Below are positions 7,334-15,668 of a stretch of 33,703 nt of DNA, one piece after another. The stretch is from the NCBI GenBank assembly GCA_000432435.1, contig HF993114.1:1-33703 (forward strand), given 5' to 3'. Position 1 is the first letter of the stretch. Every line of letters begins with the position of its first letter. The stretch is from Eubacterium sp. CAG:180 (GTDB lineage: Bacteria; Bacillota; Clostridia; Oscillospirales; Acutalibacteraceae). Made by a program: the position numbers and the translations under genes. The notes below the pieces were generated by a model. It worked only from the letters and a program-made list of their open reading frames with translations, did not search any database and was not told where the DNA came from.

Positions 7334-8794
7334 CTACTCTTTCGGTTTTGTCAGCAGAGCGGATATCTCGTTTTTCCGCTCCTTTATAATATCGAACCTC
7401 GAAATATATTCATACGGATATTTGAAATTGAATATTCGCTTTATCTCGTTTTTTTCGGGAATACATATCTTCGTGACGGCTCCTGCTCCAACCGCAAATA
7501 TGCTGTGGCACTCCTCCATCATAAAGATATTATAGAGGCACTCTCTGCCATTTTTCGCATACCCCGTGTTTTCAAGATTATTCAGGGTTTTGGACTGACG
7601 GTACATATAATACGGGAAATAGCCGTTACCGGTGAGCAAGTCGTAGGCGAAATCGAGCATTTTATCTGCCGCGGCGCCGTTTTCGGTGTTGACCTTGCCT
7701 ATTTCCGTGCCGAGATTTGATGCGCGCTTTAGGGCGAGCGTATGTACCGTTATGTTTTCGGGTGAGAGCTCAAGTGTTTTGGTGAGCGAATCGCAAAAGC
7801 CCTCGTAGGTGTCGCCGGGCAGCCCCGCTATAAGGTCGGTATTTATATTGTCAAACCCTATTGAGCGCGCCTCAAGGAATTTCTCCCTCGTAAGATTTGC
7901 AGAATGACGCCTGCCGATATTTTTGAGAACCTCGTCGCTGAAGGTCTGGGGATTTATGCTGATTCTGCCGGCACCGCCGTTTTTAATTGCAAGCAGCTTT
8001 TCTTCCGTTATCGTATCGGGTCTGCCGGCTTCAACGGTGTACTCCCTGCACGTTGACAGGTCAAAATTTTCTCTGACGGCGTCAAACAGCATAGTAAGCT
8101 GAGAGGCCGACAGCGATGTGGGCGTTCCGCCGCCGAAGTATACACTTTCAAGCCTGAGCTTTGCTTCTTTTGCGATTTTGCCCGTTATGCGAAGCTCCTC
8201 ACATAAGAGCTTAACATACTCGGGAATTGTTTTCTTTGCACTCTCTGTTTCCGTTGAATGCGATACAAATGAGCAGTAACTGCACCGCGACGGGCAGAAC
8301 GGTATTGCGACGTAAAGGCTGAAAGAATCGGGGCGCGACAGAGCAATTGTTTTTTCCTCTGCCGAGGCAACGCTTGCCGTAAGACCGGTCTTTTGCTTTG
8401 AAACGAAATAGTCGTCCGTGAATATTTTTTTCGCCTTTTCCTCGCCGTACCTTTCGGCAAATCCCCTGAAAAGCTTAGACGGCCTTATGCCCGTGAGCAT
8501 TCCCCACTTAGGGATATATCCCGTGTTTTCGCAGAGCAGTGAAAAAAGCATAGATGCCATACACCGCTCTTCGTCCTCTTTTTCGGGACGCGGTTTGGTG
8601 AGAACCTTTTGCTTTTTTTGCTCGGCAAACGACACGGTAATATTATCTTTTGTGAGCTCGGTTGTGATTACCGTTTCGTCATCGCCTGTATCTGCAGACG
8701 AAAACAGCAGGTCGATTTTTGTATTCGGATAAAATATCTGAGTGAGCTTTAACATCTCATACTGATATTTATGCCCAATTATAAGAAGCTTCAT
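7334..8794 (-). CDS. hemZ: HemZ-type radical SAM coproporphyrinogen dehydrogenase-like protein
   Basis: Radical SAM enzyme of 486 residues. The iron-sulfur motif is CPSRCSYCSF, with C167, C171 and C174 in place, followed by VYFGGGTPTSL (SAM contact) and the HemN-like ENITVHTLALKRAS. The N-terminal 160 residues with GMLTGIRPSKLF are the hallmark of the HemZ subgroup and are absent from HemN and HemW. HemZ is annotated as oxygen-independent coproporphyrinogen III oxidase, but it occurs in many Clostridia without an obvious haem pathway, so the real substrate here is open. The ATG at 8794 is preferred over the TTG just before it; it shares its A/T with the stop of the MBL gene (TGATG) and GAGGG lies 9 bases upstream. 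Confidence 0.9.
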   Translation of the reverse strand: MKLLIIGHKYQYEMLKLTQIFYPNTKIDLLFSSADTGDDETVITTELTKDNITVSFAEQKKQKVLTKPRPEKEDEERCMASMLFSLLCENTGYIPKWGMLTGIRPSKLFRGFAERYGEEKAKKIFTDDYFVSKQKTGLTASVASAEEKTIALSRPDSFSLYVAIPFCPSRCSYCSFVSHSTETESAKKTIPEYVKLLCEELRITGKIAKEAKLRLESVYFGGGTPTSLSASQLTMLFDAVRENFDLSTCREYTVEAGRPDTITEEKLLAIKNGGAGRISINPQTFSDEVLKNIGRRHSANLTREKFLEARSIGFDNINTDLIAGLPGDTYEGFCDSLTKTLELSPENITVHTLALKRASNLGTEIGKVNTENGAAADKMLDFAYDLLTGNGYFPYYMYRQSKTLNNLENTGYAKNGRECLYNIFMMEECHSIFAVGAGAVTKICIPEKNEIKRIFNFKYPYEYISRFDIIKERKNEISALLTKPKE

Positions 8795-9426
8795 CAAAGC
8801 GCCCTCATATATCTGTTATTTTTGCGTTCAAAGTCCAAGGTTGTTGCCTTGTTATGCCCCGGACAGACCGTATAATCGCCCGGCAAATCGCGCAGCCTTT
8901 TAAGAGACTCGAATAGCTCCTTTGTGCTGCCTCCGGGAAAATCCGTTCTGCCTGCACTGAGACAAAACAGCGTATCACCCGAAAAAATAAGTTTGTCTTT
9001 TTCATCCATATAGCACACGCCGCCCTTTGTATGCCCGGGGGTGTGCATTACGCGAAGAACGGCGTCGCCGATTGATATTTTATCGTTATCGGACAGCAAA
9101 ATGTCGGCGGACATCTTTTTCTGCTTTCCCGGACACTCCCATGAGCACAGGCTCTTATTTTCATCCGACAGGCAATCGCCGTCAAGCTTATGTATGAGCA
9201 CCTTAGCCCCGGTAAACTCCTTTAAGCCGCAAACTCCGAGAATATGGTCAAAATGCCCGTGTGTCAAAAGGATGTATTTGATGTTTAAATCCTTTACGGC
9301 GTTTTTAAGTGCTTCGTTAAAATCGCCTGGGTCTATTACCGCACTCTCGCGGCTTTTTTTGTCGGTCAGAATATAGCAGTTAGCACTTATCGGACCGAGC
9401 GGCATAACCTTTATATCAAGTGACAT
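8794..9426 (-). CDS. Metallo-beta-lactamase fold hydrolase (glyoxalase II-like)
   Basis: A soluble 210-residue MBL-fold protein with both metal sites intact: THGHFDH (H56, H58, D60, H61), HTPGHT, FSGDTLF (bridging Asp) and a late CPGHNKATT. The fold and the SAGRTDFPGG stretch match the YcbL/GloB-like thioesterases that sit between dtd and hemZ in many Clostridia. The substrate is unknown; a glutathione substrate is unlikely in this group. The start at 9426 is chosen over the longer frame to 9450 because CGGAG stands about 7 bases before it and nothing precedes the other. It is coupled to hemZ by a TGATG overlap. Confidence 0.87.
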   Translation of the reverse strand: MSLDIKVMPLGPISANCYILTDKKSRESAVIDPGDFNEALKNAVKDLNIKYILLTHGHFDHILGVCGLKEFTGAKVLIHKLDGDCLSDENKSLCSWECPGKQKKMSADILLSDNDKISIGDAVLRVMHTPGHTKGGVCYMDEKDKLIFSGDTLFCLSAGRTDFPGGSTKELFESLKRLRDLPGDYTVCPGHNKATTLDFERKNNRYMRAL

Positions 9427-9437
9427 TGTTTTCTCCG

Positions 9438-9893
9438 TTATTTTTTCCATACGGAAGTATCGTAAATTATTGTGACCGGACCGTTGTTTACAAGCGACAC
9501 CTGCATATGTGCACCGAAAACACCGGTTTCAACTTTTTTAACTCCGTTTTTCAGAAGTTCCGAGCAAAAATACTCATAGAGAGCCTTTGCTTCATCGGGC
9601 TTTGCGGAATTGTCAAAAGACGGTCTGTTGCCCTTTTTTACGTCGGCACAGAGTGTAAATTGCGACACAACAAGCACCTCACCGCCGATATCAAGCACAG
9701 ATTTATTCATTTTATCGTTTTCGTCGGTGAACACGCGCAGCATTGCGGTCTTTTTGGCAAGCAGTTCGGCGTCCTCTTTTGTGTCGCCGTTCATTACGCC
9801 CAAAAGCAGCATATACCCCTCGCCTATTTTTCCGACGGACTCACCGTCCACGGTAACTTCAGCGTTTTTGACACGCTGTAAAACAGCCTTCAT
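9438..9893 (-). CDS. dtd: D-aminoacyl-tRNA deacylase (DTD)
   Basis: Removes D-amino acids, and glycine wrongly charged on tRNA-Ala, from tRNA; acts as a cytosolic dimer. At 151 residues it has the normal length. Both catalytic signatures are present: SQFTL near residue 78 and NNGPVTIIYDT near the C-terminus (the Gly-cisPro motif is the GP in NNGPVT). The ATG at 9893 follows AAAGGAATATACTT. dtd directly follows relA in many Firmicutes; here it is about 10 kb away, and the hairpin at 9911-9942 separates it from the M18 aminopeptidase gene. Confidence 0.96.
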   Translation of the reverse strand: MKAVLQRVKNAEVTVDGESVGKIGEGYMLLLGVMNGDTKEDAELLAKKTAMLRVFTDENDKMNKSVLDIGGEVLVVSQFTLCADVKKGNRPSFDNSAKPDEAKALYEYFCSELLKNGVKKVETGVFGAHMQVSLVNNGPVTIIYDTSVWKK

Positions 9894-9910
9894 AAGTATA
9901 TTCCTTTTCG

Positions 9911-9942
9911 GGGGCTGTAAAACTATTGAATTTTACAGCCCC
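9911..9942. terminator. 12-bp hairpin between the M18 aminopeptidase gene and dtd
   Basis: The arms GGGGCTGTAAAA and TTTTACAGCCCC are perfectly complementary around an 8-base loop. The T-rich run (GTTGTGTTTTTTATTTT) follows on the plus strand, where there is no gene to end. On the minus strand, the coding direction, the hairpin is followed by the dtd ribosome binding site and no T-run. It may thus stop antisense transcription or mark a processing point. The structure is certain; its role as a terminator is not. Confidence 0.55.
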
Positions 9943-9952
9943 GTTGTGTTTT

Positions 9953-11359
9953 TTATTTTCCTTCGGCAAAAACCTTAAACGCTCTGTACGCCATATAGAC
10001 ATCAAGCTTTGATACCACTTCAAACGGCGCGTGCATTGAGAGCACCGGCACGCCCAAATCGACTACGTCAATGTCAAGATTTGCAAGATACATAGCTACT
10101 GTTCCGCCGCCGCCTGCGTCAACCTTGCCGAGCTCGCCCGTCTGCCATACTACGTCGTTTTCATCGAGCAGTGCTCTGATTTTGCCCATATATTCCGCAG
10201 AGGCATCGCTTGTACCGCCCTTACCCCTTGCGCCCGTGTATTTTGTTATGACAACGCCGTGGTTTAAATATGACGCATTCATTTTTTCCGATACGTCGGG
10301 GAACGACGGGTCAAATGCGGCGTTTACATCGGCGGAGAGACATTTTGTATTTGAGAGAACCGTGTGGTAATTAGCACCGAAGCAATCAGCCAAATCCGAT
10401 ACAAAATACTTAAAGTAAGAAGAGTTAAGTCCGGTGTTGCCGTCGGAGCCCGTCTCCTCCTTATCGGTGAGTATAGCAACTGCGGTATAGCGCGGCTCGG
10501 TCACGCTGAAAACAGCCTCGGCAGCCGGATATGCGCAAACCCTGTCGTCGTGCCCGTAGGCACCTATCATACTGCGGTCAAAGCCTATATCTACCGCTTT
10601 TAACGCAGGTACGGCCTCAAGCTCTGCACTTAAAAAGTCGCTCTCGGTAACGCCGTATTTTTCATTGAGAATACTGATGATATTGAGCTTTACTTTTTCG
10701 CTGCCCTCGTCCTTTGAGAACGGGCGGCTGCCTATGAGAATATTAAGCTCTTCACCGCGGATACCGTCGGAAAGCGTGCGTTTCATCTGCTCTGCGGCAA
10801 GATGCGGCAGAAGATCGGTAACAACAAACATGGGGTCGCCGTCGTCCTCGCCGATGTTTACCTTAACCTTAGAGCCGTCTTTTTTAACCATAACTCCGTG
10901 AAGCGAGAGCGGCATAGCGGTCCATTGATATTTTTTTATGCCGCCGTAATAATGGGTTTTGAAATATGCCAGTTCGTTGTCTTCGTAAAGCGGATTTGGT
11001 TTTAAATCAAGGCGCGGAGAGTCGATGTGCGCCGCAGAAAGACGGATTCCGTTTTCAACAGGCTCTTTTCCCATTACGCAAAGTATAACCGCCTTGCCGC
11101 GGTTGTTTAAATATACTTTATCGCCGCACTTGTATTTTTCGCCGCGGACAAACGGTTTAAAGCCGAGCTTTTCTGCCTTTTCGACAAAATATTCGGTTGC
11201 CTCGCGCTCGGTCTTTGCAGTGCGCAGAAAGTCCATGTAGCCGTCGCAAAATTCGTCGGCCTTTTTCGTCTCGTCGTCGCTTATTATCTCCGACGCGTGC
11301 TTCTGTGTGTAAAAGAGCTTCTCTTTGAGAGAATCAATTTTTTTGTTTTCTTCGCTCAT
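9953..11359 (-). CDS. M18 family aminopeptidase
   Basis: Cytosolic zinc aminopeptidase of 468 residues, releasing N-terminal residues from peptides, in this family often acidic ones. Zinc ligands and catalytic residues fall in the expected order: AAHIDSPRLDLKP (first His and Asp), ILTDKEETGSDGNTG (Glu pair), a later Asp, and a C-terminal SMHAPFE (last His). Relatives form large tetrahedral assemblies. The ATG at 11359 overlaps the stop of the lytic transglycosylase gene as ATGA and has AAGGAG upstream, so the two are translationally coupled. It is apparently peptide recycling in the middle of a housekeeping run, with no specific link to its neighbours. Confidence 0.94.
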   Translation of the reverse strand: MSEENKKIDSLKEKLFYTQKHASEIISDDETKKADEFCDGYMDFLRTAKTEREATEYFVEKAEKLGFKPFVRGEKYKCGDKVYLNNRGKAVILCVMGKEPVENGIRLSAAHIDSPRLDLKPNPLYEDNELAYFKTHYYGGIKKYQWTAMPLSLHGVMVKKDGSKVKVNIGEDDGDPMFVVTDLLPHLAAEQMKRTLSDGIRGEELNILIGSRPFSKDEGSEKVKLNIISILNEKYGVTESDFLSAELEAVPALKAVDIGFDRSMIGAYGHDDRVCAYPAAEAVFSVTEPRYTAVAILTDKEETGSDGNTGLNSSYFKYFVSDLADCFGANYHTVLSNTKCLSADVNAAFDPSFPDVSEKMNASYLNHGVVITKYTGARGKGGTSDASAEYMGKIRALLDENDVVWQTGELGKVDAGGGGTVAMYLANLDIDVVDLGVPVLSMHAPFEVVSKLDVYMAYRAFKVFAEGK

Positions 11360-11967
11360 ATTTTATTTAACTCCTTCTTGTATAATTTGTCATATATCGA
11401 AACAGCCCTTTGGACCTTTTCTACATATTTTTTTGTCTCGCTCTCGGGTATGTTCACGAGAGTTTTGCCGTCGGGTGAAATATCGGGGTCGCGAAGCCAC
11501 GCGTTTACCTGACCGCGCCCTGCGTGATATGCCGCAATTGCGGTTTTTTCGTCGCCGCCGAACTCCTTTAAAAGCAGCCCGTAAAATACGGCGCAGTATT
11601 TTACCGACGTATCCGCGTCATACAAAGCCTCCTCCGGCAAGGTTTCGCCTGTTTTGGTCTGAAGCCATAAGAACGTTTCGGGCGTTATCTGCGTGAGCCC
11701 TATTGCACCCGCGTGCGATTTAGCCTTTTCGTCATATCCGCTCTCCGTGTGGATAACTCCGTAGAGCAGATCCTCGGGGACGCCGTAGGTTTCGGCATAC
11801 AGCGATATTTTATCCTGATACTTCATCGGAAATTCGGCTTTTAAAATACTTCTTACGGCAAAAAACGTCGCCGAAATTATTACCGTCGCAAGGCATACAA
11901 CAATCACGGTATTTTTTACGGCACCGATTGCCCGTCTGCCCTTTTCGGTCTTCATAGCTTTGCCCAT
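11356..11967 (-). CDS. Membrane-anchored lytic transglycosylase (SLT domain)
   Basis: Cleaves the MurNAc-GlcNAc bond of peptidoglycan at the outer face of the membrane. The 203 residues hold an N-terminal anchor (about residues 18-41) and one SLT domain from about residue 50: VIHTESGYDEKAKS with the catalytic Glu, then GAIGLTQITPETF and AAYHAGRGQVNAWL. The usual AYNAG is AYHAG here. The start is uncertain: ATG at 11967 has AAAGG upstream but overlaps coaE by 16 bases; ATG at 11955 forms an ATGA overlap with the coaE stop but lacks a clear ribosome binding site. Either way it is coupled to coaE and to the aminopeptidase gene. Confidence 0.9.
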   Translation of the reverse strand: MGKAMKTEKGRRAIGAVKNTVIVVCLATVIISATFFAVRSILKAEFPMKYQDKISLYAETYGVPEDLLYGVIHTESGYDEKAKSHAGAIGLTQITPETFLWLQTKTGETLPEEALYDADTSVKYCAVFYGLLLKEFGGDEKTAIAAYHAGRGQVNAWLRDPDISPDGKTLVNIPESETKKYVEKVQRAVSIYDKLYKKELNKI

Positions 11968-12542
11968 AGCAATACCTTTTTTACCTCGTCATCTAAATTA
12001 TACGGCGGATAGTTTTTTATTATTATATCCGCATGATTTTTATAAAAACTCTCATCCTTTTGCGCCCTTATGCGCCTTAGCGCGGCTTCCTTTTTAATAC
12101 CGTCGCGTACCATAATCCGCTCAAGGCGCATTTTTTTCGGTGCGATAACCGCAAATGTAAAATCACAAAGCCGGTTTTCGCCGCTTTCAAAAAGCGCTAT
12201 CGCGTCCAAAAGGACTCCCTTTGTGCCGAGGGAGCTTTGTTCTTTTATTATTGCCTTTATTTTTTGAGTGACAGCCGGGTGGACGATGCTGTTTAGCTTT
12301 TCCGTATTCTCGGCGGACGAAAACGCCTTTTCGGCTATTTTAGCCCTGTTCGCCGTGCCGTCCGTATTTAAAATATCTTCGCCGAAGGCTTCGGAAAGAG
12401 CCGAAAGCACATCGGAGCCCTTTTTGTAAACCGAATGTGCCACCTTATCTGCGTCTATGTGGTACAGCCCGTATTTTTCAAGCATTTTGCAAACCGTACC
12501 CTTGCCGGCACCCGTTTGCCCGGTAACTCCTATCACAAGCAT
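11952..12542 (-). CDS. coaE: Dephospho-CoA kinase
   Basis: Last step of coenzyme A synthesis: phosphorylates the 3'-hydroxyl of dephospho-CoA with ATP. The 196 residues are a normal length. P-loop GQTGAGKGTV (residues 8-17), the substrate-binding YHIDADKVAH (DxD near residue 31), VLLDAIALFESG and the LID region RIMVRDGIKKEAALRRI with its paired arginines are all present. The usual TGGIGSGKS loop is GQTGAGKG, a variant seen in Clostridia. GAGGTG stands 7 bases before the start; tsaC/sua5 ends 14 bases upstream and the transglycosylase gene overlaps the end. Confidence 0.95.
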   Translation of the reverse strand: MLVIGVTGQTGAGKGTVCKMLEKYGLYHIDADKVAHSVYKKGSDVLSALSEAFGEDILNTDGTANRAKIAEKAFSSAENTEKLNSIVHPAVTQKIKAIIKEQSSLGTKGVLLDAIALFESGENRLCDFTFAVIAPKKMRLERIMVRDGIKKEAALRRIRAQKDESFYKNHADIIIKNYPPYNLDDEVKKVLLWAKL

Positions 12543-12556
12543 TCAAGGCACCTCAC

Positions 12557-13579
12557 TTATTTTGCGTCCACTGTCTTAAATGCCGCAGCGCGGATAAGAC
12601 GGTTGTATACGGCAAGGTCTACGCCGCTCGTCCCGGGGTCACGTGCATAAACGGTTTTTGCGCCCTTTTCGTCAAGCTCACGCAGAGCGTCAAACAATCT
12701 GTTAGCCTGTGACGAGGGGTCGTCGGCTCTGCCGTATGTGACATAATTTTTAAAATATTTTTCCTCACCCTCAAAGCATAGCACAAAGCAGTCACCCTTT
12801 TCCGCCACAAAACGGCGAAAAGCGTCGAAACTGCCTTTGACAATCGTAACGTCTGCCTTGGGTGCGTAATGCTTATACTTCATACCCGGAGACGCAGCTT
12901 TTTCTCCCGACTTCAGCATATGGAGCACAGCGTCGTCTATAACCACTTCGCCGAGCACGCTTTTAAGCTGTTCTGCGGTAATTCCGCCCGGTCTTAAAAG
13001 TCTTGCCGGCTTTTGAGCCAATGTTACCACGGTTGATTCAACACCGACCTCGCTCTGACCGCCGTCAACTATCATATCTATTTTGCCGTTCATATCTTCA
13101 AAAACGTATTTTGCGTTTGTGGGACTCGGTCTGCCCGAAATATTTGCGCTCGGCGCGGCAAGCGGAACTCCCGCCGCCTTTATTATTGCCCTTGCCACGG
13201 GGTGTGACGGGCAACGCACAGCCACGGTCGAAAGCCCTCCCGATGTCTCGTCGGGAATGAGGTCGCTCTTCGGCATTATCATGGTGAGAGGTCCCGGCCA
13301 GAACCTTTCGGCTAGGCGGCGCGCTTCGTCGGGTATGCTCTTAACAAGCGGCGTGACCTCTGATATATCCGTAACGTGAACTATCAGCGGATTATCCTGC
13401 GGTCTGCCCTTTGCCTCAAAAATCTTTTTTACTGCCTCGCCGGACAGCGCGTTTGCGGCAAGTCCGTACACGGTTTCGGTGGGTATTGCCACGATACCGC
13501 CGTTTCTGAGTATCTCGCCTGCGAGAAGTGCCGTCTCATTTATATTGCTGTCATTTGCTTTAATAAGTTTAGTCTGCAT
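12557..13579 (-). CDS. ywlC: L-threonylcarbamoyladenylate synthase (Sua5/YwlC type)
   Basis: Makes threonylcarbamoyl-AMP from threonine, bicarbonate and ATP for the t6A37 modification of ANN-decoding tRNAs. The 340-residue protein has the long Sua5 layout: an N-terminal YrdC domain (GGIVAIPTETVYGLAANA, KGRPQDNPLIVHV, AAPSANISGRPSPT) followed by the C-terminal Sua5 domain starting near SPGMKYKHYAPKA. It begins the long minus-strand run ending at hup: a promoter lies at 13625-13653 and the his operon terminator is just upstream. The ribosome binding site is weak (AGGG, about 12 bases away). Confidence 0.95.
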   Translation of the reverse strand: MQTKLIKANDSNINETALLAGEILRNGGIVAIPTETVYGLAANALSGEAVKKIFEAKGRPQDNPLIVHVTDISEVTPLVKSIPDEARRLAERFWPGPLTMIMPKSDLIPDETSGGLSTVAVRCPSHPVARAIIKAAGVPLAAPSANISGRPSPTNAKYVFEDMNGKIDMIVDGGQSEVGVESTVVTLAQKPARLLRPGGITAEQLKSVLGEVVIDDAVLHMLKSGEKAASPGMKYKHYAPKADVTIVKGSFDAFRRFVAEKGDCFVLCFEGEEKYFKNYVTYGRADDPSSQANRLFDALRELDEKGAKTVYARDPGTSGVDLAVYNRLIRAAAFKTVDAK

Positions 13580-13624
13580 TATTATCTGCCCTATCCGAAA
13601 AAAATCAAAATGCTTTAATAAAAT

Positions 13625-13653
13625 ATTTTATCATTATACGACAATAAAAACAA
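13625..13653 (-). promoter_or_regulatory. Promoter of the tsaC/sua5-to-hup run
   Basis: On the minus strand TTGTTT (13648-13653), 17 bases, TAAAAT (13625-13630). A perfect TATAAT also stands at 13633-13638 but has no -35 at the right distance. It lies between the his terminator and the sua5 start, as expected for a new transcription unit. Confidence 0.55.
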
Positions 13654-13662
13654 GTAAATAAC

Positions 13663-13704
13663 AAAAAAGCGTCCGCAAAACGGTAAAATTCCGTTTGCGG
13701 ACGC
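13663..13704 (-). terminator. Terminator of the histidine operon
   Basis: A 14-bp stem (13669-13683 with 13691-13704, one bulged A) has a 7-base loop and is followed on the minus strand by TTTTTTGTTATTT. It begins 14 bases after the hisE stop. Confidence 0.92.
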
Positions 13705-13717
13705 CAAACAGCGACTT

Positions 13718-14044
13718 TCAGGTATTTTTATCCACCTGATGAAATTTTTTGAGGTTCCCGGATTTTTGATGACGCTTTGACAGCTCCGCCTTTACGTCGT
13801 CGGGTGTGATTCCCTCGTTTTTCATCATAACAACAAGGTGGAAGAGCAGGTCGGAAATCTCGCCGACGGTATCCTCCTTTATGCCGTTTTTGGCGGCAAT
13901 TATAGTCTCGGCGGACTCTTCGCCGACCTTTTTCAGTATTTTATCGAGCCCCTGGTCAAAAAGGTAGCAGGTATAAGAGCCCTCCTGCGGATTTTCGTGC
14001 CTTTGTGTAACTACCTCGTAAAGCTCCGTAAGTACGTCTTCCAT
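13718..14044 (-). CDS. hisE: Phosphoribosyl-ATP diphosphatase
   Basis: Second step of histidine synthesis: removes pyrophosphate from phosphoribosyl-ATP. The 108-residue alpha-helical protein belongs to the MazG-like superfamily, with KVGEESAETIIAAKNG and DTVGEISDLLFHLVVMM carrying the metal-binding acidic residues. It is a separate gene here, whereas many bacteria fuse it to hisI. Its ATG follows the hisI TAA directly and GGAGG lies in the end of hisI, so the two are coupled. Last gene of the operon, followed by the terminator at 13663-13704. Confidence 0.95.
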   Translation of the reverse strand: MEDVLTELYEVVTQRHENPQEGSYTCYLFDQGLDKILKKVGEESAETIIAAKNGIKEDTVGEISDLLFHLVVMMKNEGITPDDVKAELSKRHQKSGNLKKFHQVDKNT

Positions 14045-14371
14045 TTACTTTACCTCCGATTTTATTTCCTTAAAAAAGCAGGTCTTGCTGCCCGTATGGC
14101 AGGCAGGGCCTTTTTGTATTACCTCTATAAGCAGCGTATCGTCGTCGCAGTCGCCCTTTATCGAGACAACCTTTTGCGTATGACCCGAGGTTTCGCCCTT
14201 GTTCCACAGCTTTTGCCTTGAACGCGAGAAAAACCACGTATAGCCCGTCTCGAGTGTTTTGGCAAGCGACTCCTTATTCATATACGCGAGCATCAGCACC
14301 TTTTTTGTGCCGTGCTCCTGAATCACAGCCGGAATAAGCTCCGACTTAACAAAGTATTTATCTAAATCCAT
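14045..14371 (-). CDS. hisI: Phosphoribosyl-AMP cyclohydrolase
   Basis: Third step of histidine synthesis: opens the adenine ring of phosphoribosyl-AMP; zinc- and magnesium-dependent, cytosolic. The 108 residues include KGDCDDDTLLIEV (Mg2+ site) and GPACHTGSKTCFF (Zn2+ site), and the family core WFFSRSRQKLWNKGETSGH. The start at 14371 (MDLDKYF) is preferred over a longer frame to 14386 because GGGAG stands 5 bases before it and it then follows the hisA stop by 2 bases. There is no fused HisE domain. Confidence 0.95.
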   Translation of the reverse strand: MDLDKYFVKSELIPAVIQEHGTKKVLMLAYMNKESLAKTLETGYTWFFSRSRQKLWNKGETSGHTQKVVSIKGDCDDDTLLIEVIQKGPACHTGSKTCFFKEIKSEVK

Positions 14372-14373
14372 AT

Positions 14374-15090
14374 TTACTCCCTGCAAATTTCAAGAGCTTC
14401 TCTTAAATCAAGCGTGCCCTTATATATAGATCTTCCGCAAATCGCACCGTACAGCCTGGCGTCTTTGAGAGCTTTTATATCGTCCGAATCCTTTATTCCG
14501 CCGCTCGCGGTGATGTTACACGACACGGCGTCGTTGAGAAGCGTAAGCTCCCGAAGATTCGGCCCCGAGAGCATGCCGTCGCAGTCTATATCGGTATAAA
14601 TAATGTACCTTACGCCGACATCCTCCATACGCTTTGCGAGCTCGATATATGAAATGTCGCTGGTTTCAAGCCAGCCCTCAGCCGCCACCATACCGCGGCG
14701 CGCATCTATGCCTACGGCTATTTTTTCACCGTATTTTTTTGCCGCCTCGCGTACAAGGTCGGGATTTTTCAAAGCCGCAGAGCCTATGATAACGCGTGAG
14801 ATTCCGCGTGACAGATAGTATTCGACATCTGCCATGGTGCGTATGCCGCCGCCGAGCTCAACACGAAGGCCCGTTTTTTCGGCTACCGTTGTAAAAATGT
14901 CCGAATTAACCTTTTCGCCCTTGACCGCTCCGTCAAGATCGACCATATGTATCCATTCCGCACCGCAGGAATAAAACGAATTCGCTGCGGAAAGAAAGTC
15001 GTCGGCAACCTTTTCGGCGGTGTTCATATCGCCCTTGTAAAGTCTTACGCAGTTGCCGTTTTTAATATCAATAGCCGGAAAAATTATCAT
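14374..15090 (-). CDS. hisA: ProFAR isomerase (HisA)
   Basis: Fourth step: Amadori rearrangement of ProFAR to PRFAR on a TIM-barrel. The 238 residues contain the catalytic Asp near the start (FPAIDIKNGNCVRLYKGD), the second catalytic Asp in the YTDIDCDGMLSGPN strand, and both phosphate-binding halves (GGGIRT and ASGGIKD). The annotation is HisA rather than HisF because of the VRLYKGD and DLDGA signatures. AAAGGAG precedes the ATG, which overlaps the hisB stop as TGATG. The usual partner genes hisH and hisF, whose product uses PRFAR, are not next to it. Confidence 0.95.
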   Translation of the reverse strand: MIIFPAIDIKNGNCVRLYKGDMNTAEKVADDFLSAANSFYSCGAEWIHMVDLDGAVKGEKVNSDIFTTVAEKTGLRVELGGGIRTMADVEYYLSRGISRVIIGSAALKNPDLVREAAKKYGEKIAVGIDARRGMVAAEGWLETSDISYIELAKRMEDVGVRYIIYTDIDCDGMLSGPNLRELTLLNDAVSCNITASGGIKDSDDIKALKDARLYGAICGRSIYKGTLDLREALEICRE

Positions 15091-15668
15091 CAGAGGACTC
15101 CTTTTGTCGAGAGAGTTTCTCCCGTGGCATTCTTTTGTACCGCAATTTTCAATGCATGGGCAAACGCCTTGAAAAGCGCCTCTGTCATATGATGCGAATT
15201 ACTTCCGTACGGGACGCGCAGATGAAGTGTTATGCCGGAATTCACGGCAAAGGCACGGAAAAATTCTTCGCACATACAGGTGTCAAATGCGCCGATACGC
15301 TCCTCGGGGAAGCTTGCCTCAAACACAAGAAACGGTCTGCCGCTGATATCTGCGGCGCAAAATCCCAAGGCCTCGTCCATCGGTATAAAAAAGCTTCCGT
15401 AACGCATAATTCCGCCCTTGTCGCCGAGTGCTTCGGAAAAGGCCTTGCCGAGAGCTATTCCGACATCCTCTATCGTGTGGTGACAATCCACGTTGAGATC
15501 GCCTCGGCACGTGAGCTTCAAACCAAAGCCGCCGTGGACCGAAAAAGCAGTCAGCATATGGTCAAAAAAGCCTATACCGGTGTCAACCTCACAGTCTCCG
15601 CCGTCAAGATTTAAAAGCAAAGATATTTGCGTCTCTTTGGTGTTTCGCTCAATACACGACGTTCTCAT
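15090..15668 (-). CDS. hisB: Imidazoleglycerol-phosphate dehydratase
   Basis: Sixth step: dehydrates imidazole glycerol phosphate to imidazole acetol phosphate. The 192 residues form the single-function enzyme with no HolPase domain. The duplicated half-motifs are clear: GFFDHMLTAFSVHGG and DCHHTIEDVGIALGKAF in the first half, CEEFFRAFAVNSGITLH and GSNSHHMTEALFKAFAHAL in the second; their His and Glu residues bind the two Mn2+ ions. GGAG stands 7 bases before the ATG, inside the end of hisC, which overlaps by 20 bases. Confidence 0.96.
   Translation of the reverse strand: MRTSCIERNTKETQISLLLNLDGGDCEVDTGIGFFDHMLTAFSVHGGFGLKLTCRGDLNVDCHHTIEDVGIALGKAFSEALGDKGGIMRYGSFFIPMDEALGFCAADISGRPFLVFEASFPEERIGAFDTCMCEEFFRAFAVNSGITLHLRVPYGSNSHHMTEALFKAFAHALKIAVQKNATGETLSTKGVL

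Noticed and set aside
9041..9376. Plus-strand frame over the MBL hydrolase gene
   Set aside because: Antisense to a gene with complete metal-binding motifs; Ser/Pro/Leu-rich product with no support.
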